NCBI GenBank assembly: GCA_964035795.1
Contig: OZ038325.1
Location: 7,155,582 to 7,219,581, forward strand
Direction of reading: 5' to 3'
Length of the DNA stretch: 64,000 nucleotides
Origin: Pterobdella sp. o SKG-2022
Taxonomy: Eukaryota > Annelida > Clitellata > Hirudinida > Piscicolidae
Shown: piece by piece, positions 42,586-64,000 of the stretch
Numbering within the stretch: the first letter of the stretch is position 1
Layout of the letters: the number at the start of each line of letters is the position of its first letter
Notes under the pieces: model-generated
Seen by the model: the letters and a program-made list of their open reading frames with translations, nothing else
The model's database searches: none
What the model was told of the DNA's origin: nothing
Made by a program: the position numbers and the translations under genes

Positions 42586-43391
42586 TGAGAAAGAAAAGGA
42601 TGTTAGTGGTGAGGAGGAGGAGGATGATGATGATGATGATGATGATGAGGAAGAGGAAGAGGAAGTATTGATGAAAATTGTGATATCAACATGAAGAAAA
42701 TTATAACTACAACTATAAAAAGGATAACTAAGATGGTGCTAAAGATAATGATGATAAGGGTGAGAATGTTGTCAATCGTGGTTTTATAGAGAAGAAGATA
42801 GATTATTGGAGGTGGTAGTGTTTATGTTGAATATCGACTTTGGATGGCTAATTTTAATAGATTTTAATAATTTTTTTTACGGTAAAATATACTTTTTTGA
42901 TTTTGCTTATTGTTATTTTTTGTTCAGTTTATTCTAATTTTCTGTTAAAATTCATGTAAAACTTATAATTATTGTATTATTTTATTTTTTATTATGATAT
43001 TATGAAACGTTATTCTATGTTTTTAAGATTTTCAAAGCTTCATGCTGAAATCTCTAAATATCAAGATAAAGTAGAAAATTTATTCATCTGTGCAAAGCTT
43101 TTGAACTTGTAGGAAATTTTACAGCTATTTCATAGAATTTGATTATTTCAATATAATAGACTAATAAATGTTTTTTAGTTTGAAAAAATTCTGAAAAAAG
43201 ATTTAAGTAAAGTTTTTTATTCAAAATTAATTAAATAACCGAAAACCAAAAATTAATTTTCATTTTGAATGAATATCGAAAAAAAATTTGAGAGATTAAA
43301 TTTTTTAAGCTAAATGTAGCGCTTCGCATGATTCATGAAATTAATATAATTTGGGATATTAATTCAATAACAAACTTTCGATCTTTTCAAA
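42586..43391. other. spacer between the synthetase and V-ATPase E genes
   Basis: 806 bases. It starts with a GATGAT/GAGGAG-rich 3' UTR-like tract (42590-42680) and then becomes AT-rich. It must hold the synthetase 3' end and the promoter of the next gene; no TATA box or repeat was recognised with confidence. Confidence 0.45.
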
Positions 43392-48898
<5,507 letters not shown>

Positions 48899-50535
48899 AT
48901 ATAGCAATATGAATATTCATCAATTATATAAATCGTTTGTTCAACTTTTAGTTGTATGTTTGTAGACTATATAGTAATTATATATTAATACATTCCTTTT
49001 CATATTTAAATTTACTTTTAGGAGAAATATTTACCTATTCAGCTAGTTCTATTAATACATTTTTAGTGAGTTTTAAATTTTTTTTCATAACAATTATCTA
49101 CCTACTTAGCTATCTAGTTGAAGAGATATACCTAAAAAAGACCTAGTCAAGATTATATGCCTATTTTTCTAGTCGATTTTTGTATTACACTTAATTTTGT
49201 ATCATTTTTTACAATATTCCAGCAATACAGTTTAATTTCTCTGGTTTTGTTTTCAAAATTGTAAATTTGTTCACTCATTCTTCAAAGCTCCTGCATTGGT
49301 TTTCAAATTTTTTACCTAATTTATTTTTTAATAAATTTTGATATTAATTTAGACTATCACTTTTCATTTGATCTCATAACCACCTCGATTACTAAACATT
49401 TGAAATTATTATTATCTCATTTTGTTACGACTCATTAAACACATTGTACTTGTTATTTTTTCCATACCTCCTTTTTTGAACCTCTCAATTTAATATATAC
49501 AGTTTCAAGAATTTTAGCTTTAAATAAGAATTTTAAGTTTTAGTATGATGCTAAAAAATTTATTTTATCAATAGTTTCATGTTGTAATTTTAGACCGGTA
49601 TATTTTTTCACTGAATAATTAGATAACTAATCCAACCACTTTTAGCACCTGTTTCACAGTGCATTTTCGCTGCATTAAATTTTTGGCAAGCGCTTTATAA
49701 ATACCGCATTGCATTACTTAATCGTCGGTTTACTAGAGTAGTGATAAAAGGGTTTGAAACCAAACTCAAAAGTATCAGGTTTAAATCTGGGTTAGAGATG
49801 ACACTAGCTGAATCTTTTTTGTGAGCAACGTGAGACAAAATAAAGAATTACAGATTCATAATTTATCCAGACTACAAAGATGAGAGCCTCTTCTGAGTTA
49901 TTATTTTAATAAGCTCAATCTTCGAAACCATAAACTTGTGTTAATAATAGTTTTGAATGAAATTTTTGTTAGGTCCTTTAGTTTCGAAAGTTCTTGAATG
50001 AAATAGAAGCATAAATTTTTAAGTTTAATCGAATAGAAAAAAAATAAGTGAATAAAAGTAAAAAATGATGAAAAAAGCAACGAAATATAGATAAAGGTTG
50101 ACATTAATGATGAAAAAGAATAAAAACAAAACAAAAAAATTAAAACAGGGAATAATAAAAATAACATGGAAGAAGATAGCATGAATCAAAATTTTTAACA
50201 AATAATAACAATAATGAACCATATCACAAATTTTCAACAATTCAAGTCATTAAATAATAATTTATGAAGAATTAAATAGCAAAGATTTTAATAGATGTTA
50301 ATTATTTAATTATTATGGTTTTGTGATAAGTTGATTGCATCAAGTTAGAGCCTTGAAATCAAATTAAATTTGAAACAATGAAGAATTTCAATTTTGAATG
50401 AAGCTTTGCAAAATGCCTCATTGAAACATGAAATTTTTTCCAGTGTTTCTTAAATTGAATCTTAATTGCACCTGGCCATTCTACCATCCAAAAATTATTT
50501 ATATCCTAAATTAAAAACTATTTCCGATTGACCTT
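48899..50535. other. spacer between V-ATPase E and the TIGAR-like gene (convergent 3' ends)
   Basis: AT-rich. It contains a SINE tail at 49644-49720 and possibly a related tRNA-like piece after it. An AATAAA at about 49330 could serve V-ATPase E. No exon seen. Confidence 0.45.
49644..49720 (+). mobile_element. SINE 3' tail without the tRNA-like head
   Basis: AGCACCTGTTTCACAGTGCA, TTTTCGCTGCATTAAATTT, GGCAAGCGCTTTATAAATAC, CGCATTGCATTAC: the tail of the 26474 family, 5'-truncated as expected for a LINE-mobilised SINE. Confidence 0.75.
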
Positions 50536-53500
50536 TCATCCCAAATGGTTGATATTATTGAGGCATATACAACTTATGCGTTTGACCTTTCCCATCTTTA
50601 TACTGACCTCAAAACGTGATACTCCAGCATTTGACATTTGACCTAATTTTATACCATTGGAAGTGGTGATTGGTGGAGTGGTTGTAGTGTTGTTGGTGGT
50701 AGTAGAAACATTACTAGAACTAGCTTTTGAATCGTTGCTGTTTGTGGTGTTGTTGTCTGTTAAGTTGGTTTTTGTGTTCTTGTTAGGTTTTGTGTCCTTT
50801 TGTGTGTTGCTGTTTTTTTTTGTGTCCATTTGTATATTGTTGTTTTGTTTGGTATCTTTTTGTATATTGTTATCTTTTTCCATACCCTTAGGTACGTTGA
50901 TGTGAATGGCTTGCTTGTTCTTGTGGTGCTCGCATTTCAAATCCTACAATCAGTCAAATTCACTTCAAACACAAATTAAACAATGAAATAAAAATTTATT
51001 CTTATAATAATAATAAGAGTAATAATATTATTACTATTACTAGTAGCAATGACATTGTGGATAAAACCTTAAAAAAGTAGGTAATTAGTTCAGTGAGAAA
51101 TCCGCCATGACTCACCACCATCACCCTCGCCACGTAGTCACCATTTTTTTCCGCTTTCCAGATGCCATTTTCTTTCACTGATTTTGGTATAGTGGTTGTA
51201 GTGTTGTTGGTACAAGTGTTGTTATTAGTAGGTTTGAGTTCATGTTCACCATGGCCATTTTGTATTGTTGTGTTTTTCTCGTTATTACCTCCTTTATCAG
51301 TATCTTTATCCACTTCATCATCATTATCATCCACCCCATCATCACAGTCATCATCATCATCTATTAAGTCTGCACAACCTGGTATGCTTACGTTGTGTAG
51401 TGTTGGTTGTAGTAATGGCTGTTGTTGTGATGATGATGAGAGTGGTTGTGGTGGTGATGATGATGATGGTTTTGAGAATGTTAGTGATGATAATGATGTC
51501 TTGTCATCAAGCAAAATCACAGAGTGGTGGTTTGCAGGCTGAATGGTATCTGTGTTAGGTAGTGAATTTTGCAATAGGGATGACGACAACGATGATGATA
51601 GTGCTGATGACGATAATGATACTAGTGCTGATGATAACGATACTAGCGGTGATGATGATGGTACTAGTAGTGATGATGATGATACTAGAGCTGATGATGA
51701 TGACAACGTTGATGGTGTTGATGAGATGACAGATGAAGGTGACGTAATAGGCTGTTCATCATTGGAGCATTGACAGTATGAGGGTGTCTTGAATAAGGTA
51801 GAGGTGATCAGGTCAATACAATGACATGACCGAGATGTTCGTGTTTTGCTGCCTTTTGAACCTTGAACTTGTGACACATATTCTGACCTCTTCGATTGAC
51901 CTTTGTTTTTTGAACCATCAACTATATTGGTGCTTTTATTCCCTTTTGAATAGCTGTCACTCGATTGGTTGGTTTGGTTTGGGGTGCTAGTTTTCACATT
52001 TTGTATATTGTTGATGGCGTTGTGGTGTGTGGTGGTTTTGTCAGGTTGTGTCGTAGTATTGGTTCTATGTTGTAGTTTGGTATTATTGTTATGTTGTGTT
52101 GTTGTAGTGATATTTTTGTGTTGCGTTGGTTCAGTAAGGTTGTTGTGTTGTTTTTTTGCAGTTATGTTGTGTTGTGATTTGTTGCAAGTTACTTTTCCAC
52201 ACATTTCCTCAAAGAAACATACTGCCCTTTGTCTCAACTGTAGAGAATATTAATACATTAAAAGCCTCTCTATAATGTTTGCAATGCAGAAAGACAATGC
52301 TTTGATATAAGAGTTATACTAAAAAAAAACATTGATTTAAAATAGTGTATTCTATGATCATTTGAACACTAAAAATTTTGAAGTATTACTATTGATAACA
52401 AATGAAATGCTCAATGAGAATGAGTGAAATATGAGTATGGTGGTTACAATTGGAAAGAGATAGCTGCATGGATTAAGGTAATTAAAGAATAGTGAAGCAT
52501 GAAAGAGAGAACAAATTTTTAAAAAATTTTAGAAAAACTGTTTAAGTAGATGAAAAGTTTAAATTCACTCCAAGAGGGGAAAATTCTGTTATCTTTAGGA
52601 TGATATGTGGAAATTTAAGGTAAGATGTTGAGATAGTTGAAGCGAATTGAATAAAAGAAGAAAGGCAAATGCTCCAAGTTGAAGTGTTTAGATTTGATGT
52701 CTGAACCATTGAGAAGAGAGCAATGGTTTTTGTTGATACTTATGATTGGATGATTAGCAATAAGCATAGGTTTGTGAAGATAAACCCTTAGAAATAAAGT
52801 ACTGAATATGATGAATGATAACAAAATTAATTCCATCAATGTAAATTATATATAAATTTTTTTTGCATTAAACATATTTTCAAATATATACAAAAATCTT
52901 TCACATATTTTCCTCATACACAAACAACCAATAATATTCAACGAAATACACAACCAATCATATTCAACCTGTGCTTTTGTTTCCATGTCAGGATCAGGAA
53001 CCTGAGACCAACAATGTGACCTGTACTTGCCCTCCAACTTGCCCAATCTCTGCGGGTGAATTAAGGGTCAGTTGTTTGATGAATGGATGAATTAAGAGTA
53101 ATGCATTAGATGAATGAGCAGCTAAACGAATTGATTCAAGATGCATGATTTGGTTAACCTGGAATATGAATTATAACACATCATTTTGAAATGATAAGAA
53201 TTATATAAATGGTAGCATTATCCCGAAAAAAATTATTTTGCATAAATTATGAATGCATTTTGCTTATAACACAAATTATTTCTGAATATGATTGAAACCT
53301 AACCCTTTCTCTCAGCCTGGAGTCAACAGTAGTCTTAAAGAGACCAGTCTCATTGAGATTAGTGATGATCTGACATGTCTGTAGAGATTATGCAAAAGAA
53401 AAAAATGATTTAAAAATATAAAATGATTTGAAGTGATTGGTTAAGTTTTTATTATCAACTTATGAAGTTTATGAATTGGCTTGAAATATTAAAAAAAATA

Positions 53501-53833
53501 TTTGCCAAAAAAATACATCGTGGGCCCTTGTGAGGTCGCTGGTGAAAATGTGAGTGAAAACTTCATTTTTTAAATTCATTCCCAAACATGTTGCTTGCCT
53601 CCTGCCTTCCAACGTCAAGTGTGTGTCCAAATGCCCTGGATAAATTGATTGAATTAGTGGAGATTAGACAATGGCCGATTTCATTTTTAGATCTATTTTA
53701 AATTTTTATAAAATCATTAGAATATTTTTTTCAATGTATGAGGTACAGTGATACAAGCCAACCTTGTATTATTTCAAGCTTGTTCTCTTCTGTTTCGCCA
53801 CTGCAAATCGTCACGATAAAGTCAATGCAACAT
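50536..53833 (-). CDS. TIGAR-type histidine phosphatase homolog, probably inactive
   Basis: Exons in translation order: 53833-53763, 53635-53517, 53378-53304, 53049-52969, 52237-51068, 50943-50536. TIGAR is a fructose-2,6-bisphosphatase-like member of the histidine phosphatase superfamily. Landmarks: SGETEENKLEIIQ, GHLDTHLTLEGRRQA, FTHIFTSDLTRAHDTCQII, DSRLRERLGKLEGKY, VMVVSHGGFLTELITYFFK (second catalytic His) and a C-terminal SNAGVSRFEV..CICLNNINHL. Two oddities affect exon 1. The phosphohistidine motif RHG reads CSG, and the ATG at 53833-53831 is one base out of frame with the rest and meets TGA after three codons. The 1170-nt exon inserts roughly 330 Asn/Thr/Ser-rich and acidic residues before the VVSHGG motif. 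The last exon also has a long Asn/Lys/Thr repeat. Without the extra base the chain would be 641 codons, against about 270 in vertebrates. It is either a pseudophosphatase, a decaying gene, or an assembly error at exon 1. Confidence 0.75.
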
Positions 53834-54304
53834 AAAAATTATATTGAATTTTTAAAAACTTACTGTCGAATTAAAGTCAAAAGAAATGTCTCCATTAAAT
53901 GTTTTTTGAAATCTTGCTTATTTTAGCAAAAATCTATACAACCAAACCATTTTGGGCACAGAAATAAGAACAGGGCGAAACATAAAACTAAAATATTTTA
54001 AAGACTAATTTTCCTTTCATGAAAAAATTTTTTAAAAATTTTATTGAACAAATTAAATGAGTAAAATTAAGTAAAGAAAGGTTTTTCGATTAGGTCTGAA
54101 TTTTTCAGTTTCATTTTCATAAGAATTATATAGCAGATACTTGAAAATGTAAGTTTAATTGCATGTTAACACAAAAAGCCCTTTTTTTTGTGAAGAATGA
54201 AAAGAAAAACATGATCAAAGCAATGATATACCGATTAAAAATGCACCAATTAAATGTTGATTAAACAGATACGTTTCAAAGTTTTTAGAAAATTCAAGTT
54301 CATC
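53834..54304. other. spacer between two minus-strand genes
   Basis: 471 AT-rich bases between the TIGAR-like exon 1 and the stop of the membrane protein gene. No feature recognised. Confidence 0.4.
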
Positions 54305-55649
54305 TCACAAATTTTTAATATAGCTTTTCACTTTTTTCACAAAACCCTTTTCTTCTTCCTCTTCTCCTTCAGTTAAATCCATTATACTCCCATCACTTTT
54401 GTCATCTTCGGTCAAATTAGCATTACTTCCAAACTCATTTTTCGACATATCTCCAACGCTTCCAGCATCGCCATTTTTATTTAAATCTTCAGATTTTTCG
54501 TCTGATTTGTTCTCTGGATCGCTACCGGAAAGTCTTTGTTCTTCATTATTTTGGTCTTCATCGAAACCGTCATTATTGGCCCCATTATATACTTGCGCAG
54601 ATGGCGGCATCTCAGCTTCTTTCTTCTTTTCTTTCTCTTTTATCGCTGTGGCATGCAACAGCAACAATGGCGGCTTGTCTTTAATTTTGTCTTTCAAGGT
54701 TATTTTATCTTTGTTCTTTTTTGGTTTTTTCTTAAGACCGTAAGGATCATCAAAATCATTAGAAAAGACTGGAGACGGAAAAGCCATAGTTTTATTTTTA
54801 GACTTATCTTTTGCATTCGTTTTCCCTTCCTCTGGGTCATCTTTGTGCTGTTTTCTCGCACAGACACAACAGATGACAATGGAGAGGATGATGATGAAAA
54901 TGATGAGGAAGAGAATGACACAAGCTAGAATAAGGATCATGATGTTTAAAGGCACAACCAAATAGTTGTCGAGTTTGAAAAGCCAATAGTAATAATTCAA
55001 ATCATCATTCCAGAAACCAGTTCCTGTTGTGTTATCAGGTTTTTGAATCAAGAAAATGGGGGATTTATTTTGTTGGGAAGGTTGATAATAAGTGAAGATA
55101 AACGGATATAATCCCTGGTACATAAAAGGATATCCATTGGGAGAGAGAGTAGGGATTTGAACCTGAGATGCCTGGGTCGTGTTTGATGAGAAAAGGCTTG
55201 TTTTTAGATCAAAAACCTTAGCAGTTTGAGTCGTTCTAACAAAAGGCTTAGCGGTTTGTGTAGCAGCTTTCTTGGTTGTTTTTGCGTCAAAAGTTGTCAC
55301 TGTAGAAGCTACAGCGGCTGTCACGGTAGCGGAAAGCAATGTTGTTTTACCTGGAATGTTAGGATAAAAAAACGAAGCTAGTCCGTTTGATGGCTGCCAG
55401 GAAAAAAGCGCTGTAGAAATTTAATTAAAAATTAATTCATGTTTTAAATCGTAACGACTAAAACAGAACTGAAAAAGGATAAATAAACTGCCAATCATAT
55501 TTAAAACACATATAAATAGCTTTCTTATTAATTTTATATCCCTAGCTTATGCTATACTCAGAGGATTAAAATTTTTAATGATACGTAATCAAATCAAACA
55601 AAAAACACTTACATATGAACAGTAATATGACTCGAAACAATTTGTCCAT
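54305..55649 (-). CDS. unrecognised type I single-pass membrane protein
   Basis: Two exons, 55649-55613 and 55410-54305, total 1143 nt, 380 aa. Start MDKLFRVILLFI follows directly from the donor phase and gives a classic signal peptide with a likely cut after about SNGLA. The ectodomain (about 120 residues) is Thr/Ala/Ser-rich, then Tyr/Pro/Phe-rich (GYPFMYQGLYPFIFTYYQPS), with few or no Cys. One membrane segment follows (VVPLNIMILILACVILFLII and onward), ending in a juxtamembrane CCVCARK cluster that could be palmitoylated. The cytoplasmic tail of about 210 residues is Lys-rich (LKKKPKKNKDKITLKDKIK), then Glu/Asp/Asn/Ser-rich, ending in a short basic helix (GFVKKVKSYIKNL). No enzyme or adhesion motif seen. 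Its start is head-to-head with the metalloproteinase gene 2.2 kb away. Confidence 0.75.
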
Positions 55650-57839
55650 TTTACAATCAACTGTTTAACACTAAACTCACTACCCACGCCAATTCTTCAT
55701 TAGTTTTTATCAGTAATGTTATGAAATCCTAAATGTCCTGGTTTCTTTTTGATAAACACGTCAATCTGGAGGATATAAAAAAACAAGTGTCAATTTCAAC
55801 GTTGTTTTTCGTGTTATACTGTTGTATCGTTATAGAAGTTCGATATAACCTCTAAAAATCATAACAAGACTGGCTAGATTCTGTAAAAAAAAACTATGTG
55901 TTAAAATATATTAATGTTGATAATAATAATGAGTTTTTGAAAATATTAATAAAAACGGTAACTTAATTTATAATAAAAACAAGAATATATAAAAAGATTA
56001 ATGATAACAATAATTTCCTTAAGGATATTCTTAGTCCCTTTCACACTAATAATAAGAATGATTTATTTAAAAAAAATAAAAAGTAAAAAAAAGAATAAAA
56101 ATAAAAAGAAATAACAATGATAAGTTGTTTTTATGCACCAAACAGTAGTAATTTAGTTATATATTGATTAGAGTTTTATAACGTTTGTATTGACCATTTG
56201 TAATCACTTTTAATAACTTGTACTACATGTAATTGACAATACTGTTGCCGGTAATTTTATTATTATTTAATTTAATTATTTTTATTATTTCCAATATTGT
56301 TGACTTAAATAGTGTAGCAACAGAAAAAGTTCGTTTATATGAACTAGAACTGTACTGAATACATTGCAGTCGTAGAAATAGTTGTAGCTGCAGTTTATAA
56401 GCTTGTTTTTTTTATGTCCTTGTTGGGTGTTTGATTGAAAACTATGCTTGAAAGATGTATAGATCTTACAGTATAGGCTTTCAATACTTTTGGCACGTTA
56501 TCAACAAAAATATCTAAATGGGAATGTCAAGGTTAGCATGGGTCCAGCATTGAATTGCAAAATAAGAGAAATTCCCAATTGATAACAAGTTACATCGGTT
56601 TGTGAGAATGAATATTTGTTCGATAGATGTCGTGAATTTTAGCATATGATTTATAGAACTTTACTATTTTGACTTCTAGAGATGAAATGTAAGCTAGAAG
56701 TTTATGATAGTTGGAGTTAGTGGAGTTATTTCAATGAATGTCAGACCTGGTGTAATGAAATAAAGTCGGACCATTATTTTCATGAAATTCTCACGTCAGA
56801 AGTTTAAGCTTCTGGTCATTTCATAAGCTCTATAGCTTCCTTCTTAGTGTGAATCTAGGTTTACTTAAGCTTTTCTATCTTTTAGATGAAGTAAATTGAA
56901 CTTAAGATTATTTTATAATCTATGTATAGCTTTTTTTTGAGTTTTTTACTCATCATTATAACGTCACAAAAATTTTTCTGAAAAATTTTTAGTAGAAACT
57001 TACTAAAAACCTATTCAGAAATATATAAAGAAAAATATGAAAAAGTGCTATTCAGACCATGTTCTTCGAAGACAGTTAAAAGGGCTTTTAATACTAATGA
57101 GAATATAAGATATAATGAGAAAACACCGTATCAGTGGCAAAGTTATATGTTGGAAAAATTGGTTTGAGGTCTTTGATGGAAGAAAAAAAGTGTAGAACAT
57201 ATAAGAATGAAAAAAGCACTCTTTATTGGTTAAACGGATAGTTAGAAATTTGTGAACAATACAAGATAACTGGTATAATAAAATTGAAAGTTAAACTTTG
57301 TATTAGATAAGAAATTTTGATTCTAATTTGAGTAAATATTATTCCTCAAAGTACACTTCAACTCATTATGTAATCATTGTAGCTTATTAATGAAACATGT
57401 GCTATTGAATCTTCAGCGCAATTCAAATTAACTTAAGAACCTAATGAAGCTATTCAAAACGTCCTTGAAACAAGAGTTCAAATGATGAGTAAACAAGCTT
57501 CTAGTCACAACCAATCTATGATTAAAAAAAAGCATGTCATACTTAATTGTCTAAATCCTGAAAGTACCTTCCATATATGGTAACGTCCGGAGATTGAGGC
57601 GTCTTTCTTCTGATAATTAGTGTACTTTGATGGTATAAAAGCGAGAAATCAGAGAATGATTTTAAGTCTGATTGATGCTAGTTGAGAACTACTTTTAGTT
57701 GTCAGCAAATTTCTTTACTCTAAAATTCTTCTTGAGAAGATTTCGTCTTAGTTATTACTACTGCAGATCAAAAATAGTGTTTTAGCATTGATATTATAAT
57801 ATAGTTTTAATTGGTTATTTATTTTGAGTTTATTAAAAA
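55650..57839. other. shared 5' intergenic region of two divergent genes
   Basis: 2.2 kb between the starts of the membrane protein (minus) and the metalloproteinase (plus). AT-rich, with short (AAT)n runs near 55920-56110 and no repeat family or exon recognised. It must contain both promoters. Confidence 0.4.
57634..57640 (+). promoter_or_regulatory. candidate TATA box of the metalloproteinase gene
   Basis: TATAAAA in a locally GC-richer context (GATGGTATAAAAGCGAGA), about 200 bases before the ATG at 57840, on the correct strand. If used, transcription would start near 57665. Confidence 0.45.
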
Positions 57840-63098
<5,259 letters not shown>

Positions 63099-63379
63099 AT
63101 TGTCTGTTTGGGGTTTTGTTGTAGCTAACCGAACTTTGGATGTTTGAAGTTATTGTTTTGGTTTGTGATTTTTGTTGTTTTTTATCTTTGAGAATTTATT
63201 TCCAAAACATTCTTGTCATTGATTTATTAATGAATGCTATGAATTCCAGTTTTTTTTAATCTACCGATTTTTTGTTTTTATTCAAACTTTGTTTTCTTTT
63301 GAAGTGGTTTTGAACTTGCCACTTTGCATTTATGATTTATTCCAATGTTAACTACATTAAATCATTGTTTTTGAATTGA

Positions 63380-63385
63380 AATAAA
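63380..63385 (+). promoter_or_regulatory. candidate polyadenylation signal of the metalloproteinase gene
   Basis: AATAAA 282 bases after the TGA stop, before sequence with no further coding similarity. Confidence 0.35.
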
Positions 63386-64000
63386 ATTCTTTTTGGATGC
63401 TCCATCTGATGAAGCAATTTTTGATCATAAAACAATTAAAGATAAAGATTTCCGATTTTTTATTTTAATGTGCCGAATAAACCTTTATGGCTTCCATAAA
63501 ATCTTGCACGATTGTTTACCCTGCAAATTTTTCATTTACACATTTCGGAAATTTCTTTATCCTAAAATATGCTCTAATTATGATAGAGAATATACAAACA
63601 AAAAAAATCAAACAAAATATCAAAAATAACCTAATAATGAAATAGAAATACAAATTAAAAATAAAAAACATCACAGTATCTTCTCAAAATAATTGATTTA
63701 AGTGTCAATCCAGACATAACATCCTCATTACACGCTTTTGGCGCCATTAAATCACTTTCCCCCTCTTTATTTACCCGCTCAAATCAAGCTTTACTCCTCA
63801 TGTTTGCTTCACAGCGCCATCTATAGAAAAAGTTTTGATATTTTTATTGTCGTTTGATGCTGATTTATTTTTTTATTATCCAACATATCTTTAAAATCTA
63901 TCTGGAAATTTTTAAAACTTGAGCATGGGGTAATAAAAAAGGCATCAAACGCTTCATCAATATTACAAATAAAACAATGCAGAAAAATCTGGTATATTCT
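63386..64000. other. 3' flank, nothing recognised
   Basis: AT-rich to the window end. A GC-richer stretch at about 63730-63830 shows no frame or repeat that I can identify. Confidence 0.35.

Noticed and set aside
51162..51773. plus-strand Asp-rich and Leu/Val-rich frames
   Set aside because: Antisense shadows of the repeat-rich insert in the TIGAR-like exon, which has matching phases and conserved motifs on the minus strand.

Overview
The window is AT-rich nuclear DNA from an animal. It has many short spliced exons with GT..AG introns, introns full of (ATT)n, (ATC)n and (CA)n simple repeats, tRNA-derived SINEs, jockey/CR1-type LINE remnants, a large minisatellite and one 200-base assembly gap. 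The gene set (matrix metalloproteinase, SAXO, TBC1D13, lengsin-type glutamine synthetase) is metazoan. A short repeat near 18.7 kb resembles an element I recall from molluscs, so a lophotrochozoan is possible; the species cannot be fixed from the sequence. Exon chains were assembled by hand from splice sites and reading phase. In every chain called complete, the exon lengths sum to a whole number of codons.

Layout: 1-2329 (+) 3' part of a SAXO-type axonemal microtubule protein. 2795-3111 (-) an unrecognised Lys-rich terminal exon. 3992-10981 (-) glutamine synthetase-like paralog 1 (427 aa). 15687-20314 (-) TBC1D13, a Rab GTPase-activating protein, complete except for its first exon. 21555-27343 (-) glutamine synthetase-like paralog 2 (490 aa). 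27930-32903 (+) four tiny in-phase exons resembling an extracellular ligand-binding (ANF receptor/class C GPCR) domain, with the gap and a 2.6-kb minisatellite in the intron between the first two. 33703-42585 (+) cytoplasmic cysteinyl-tRNA synthetase (849 aa) whose C-terminal extension is internally duplicated. 43392-48898 (+) V-ATPase subunit E (226 aa) with a dead LINE in one intron. 50536-53833 (-) a TIGAR-type histidine phosphatase with a huge low-complexity insert, no catalytic RHG motif and a frameshifted start. 54305-55649 (-) an unrecognised type I membrane protein (380 aa). 57840-63098 (+) a furin-type, membrane-anchored matrix metalloproteinase (556 aa).

The genes are functionally unrelated housekeeping, ciliary and extracellular-matrix genes; I see no operon or pathway cluster. 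The most notable observations are structural: (i) an 85-bp intron in paralog 1 that is almost wholly a CA microsatellite and interrupts an exon intact in paralog 2; (ii) repeated use of CA tracts directly at 3' splice sites in several unrelated genes; (iii) tandem glutamine synthetase-like paralogs either side of TBC1D13 with nearly identical exon lengths; (iv) the phase-conserved exon duplication in the cysteinyl-tRNA synthetase; and (v) the apparently catalytically dead TIGAR homolog.
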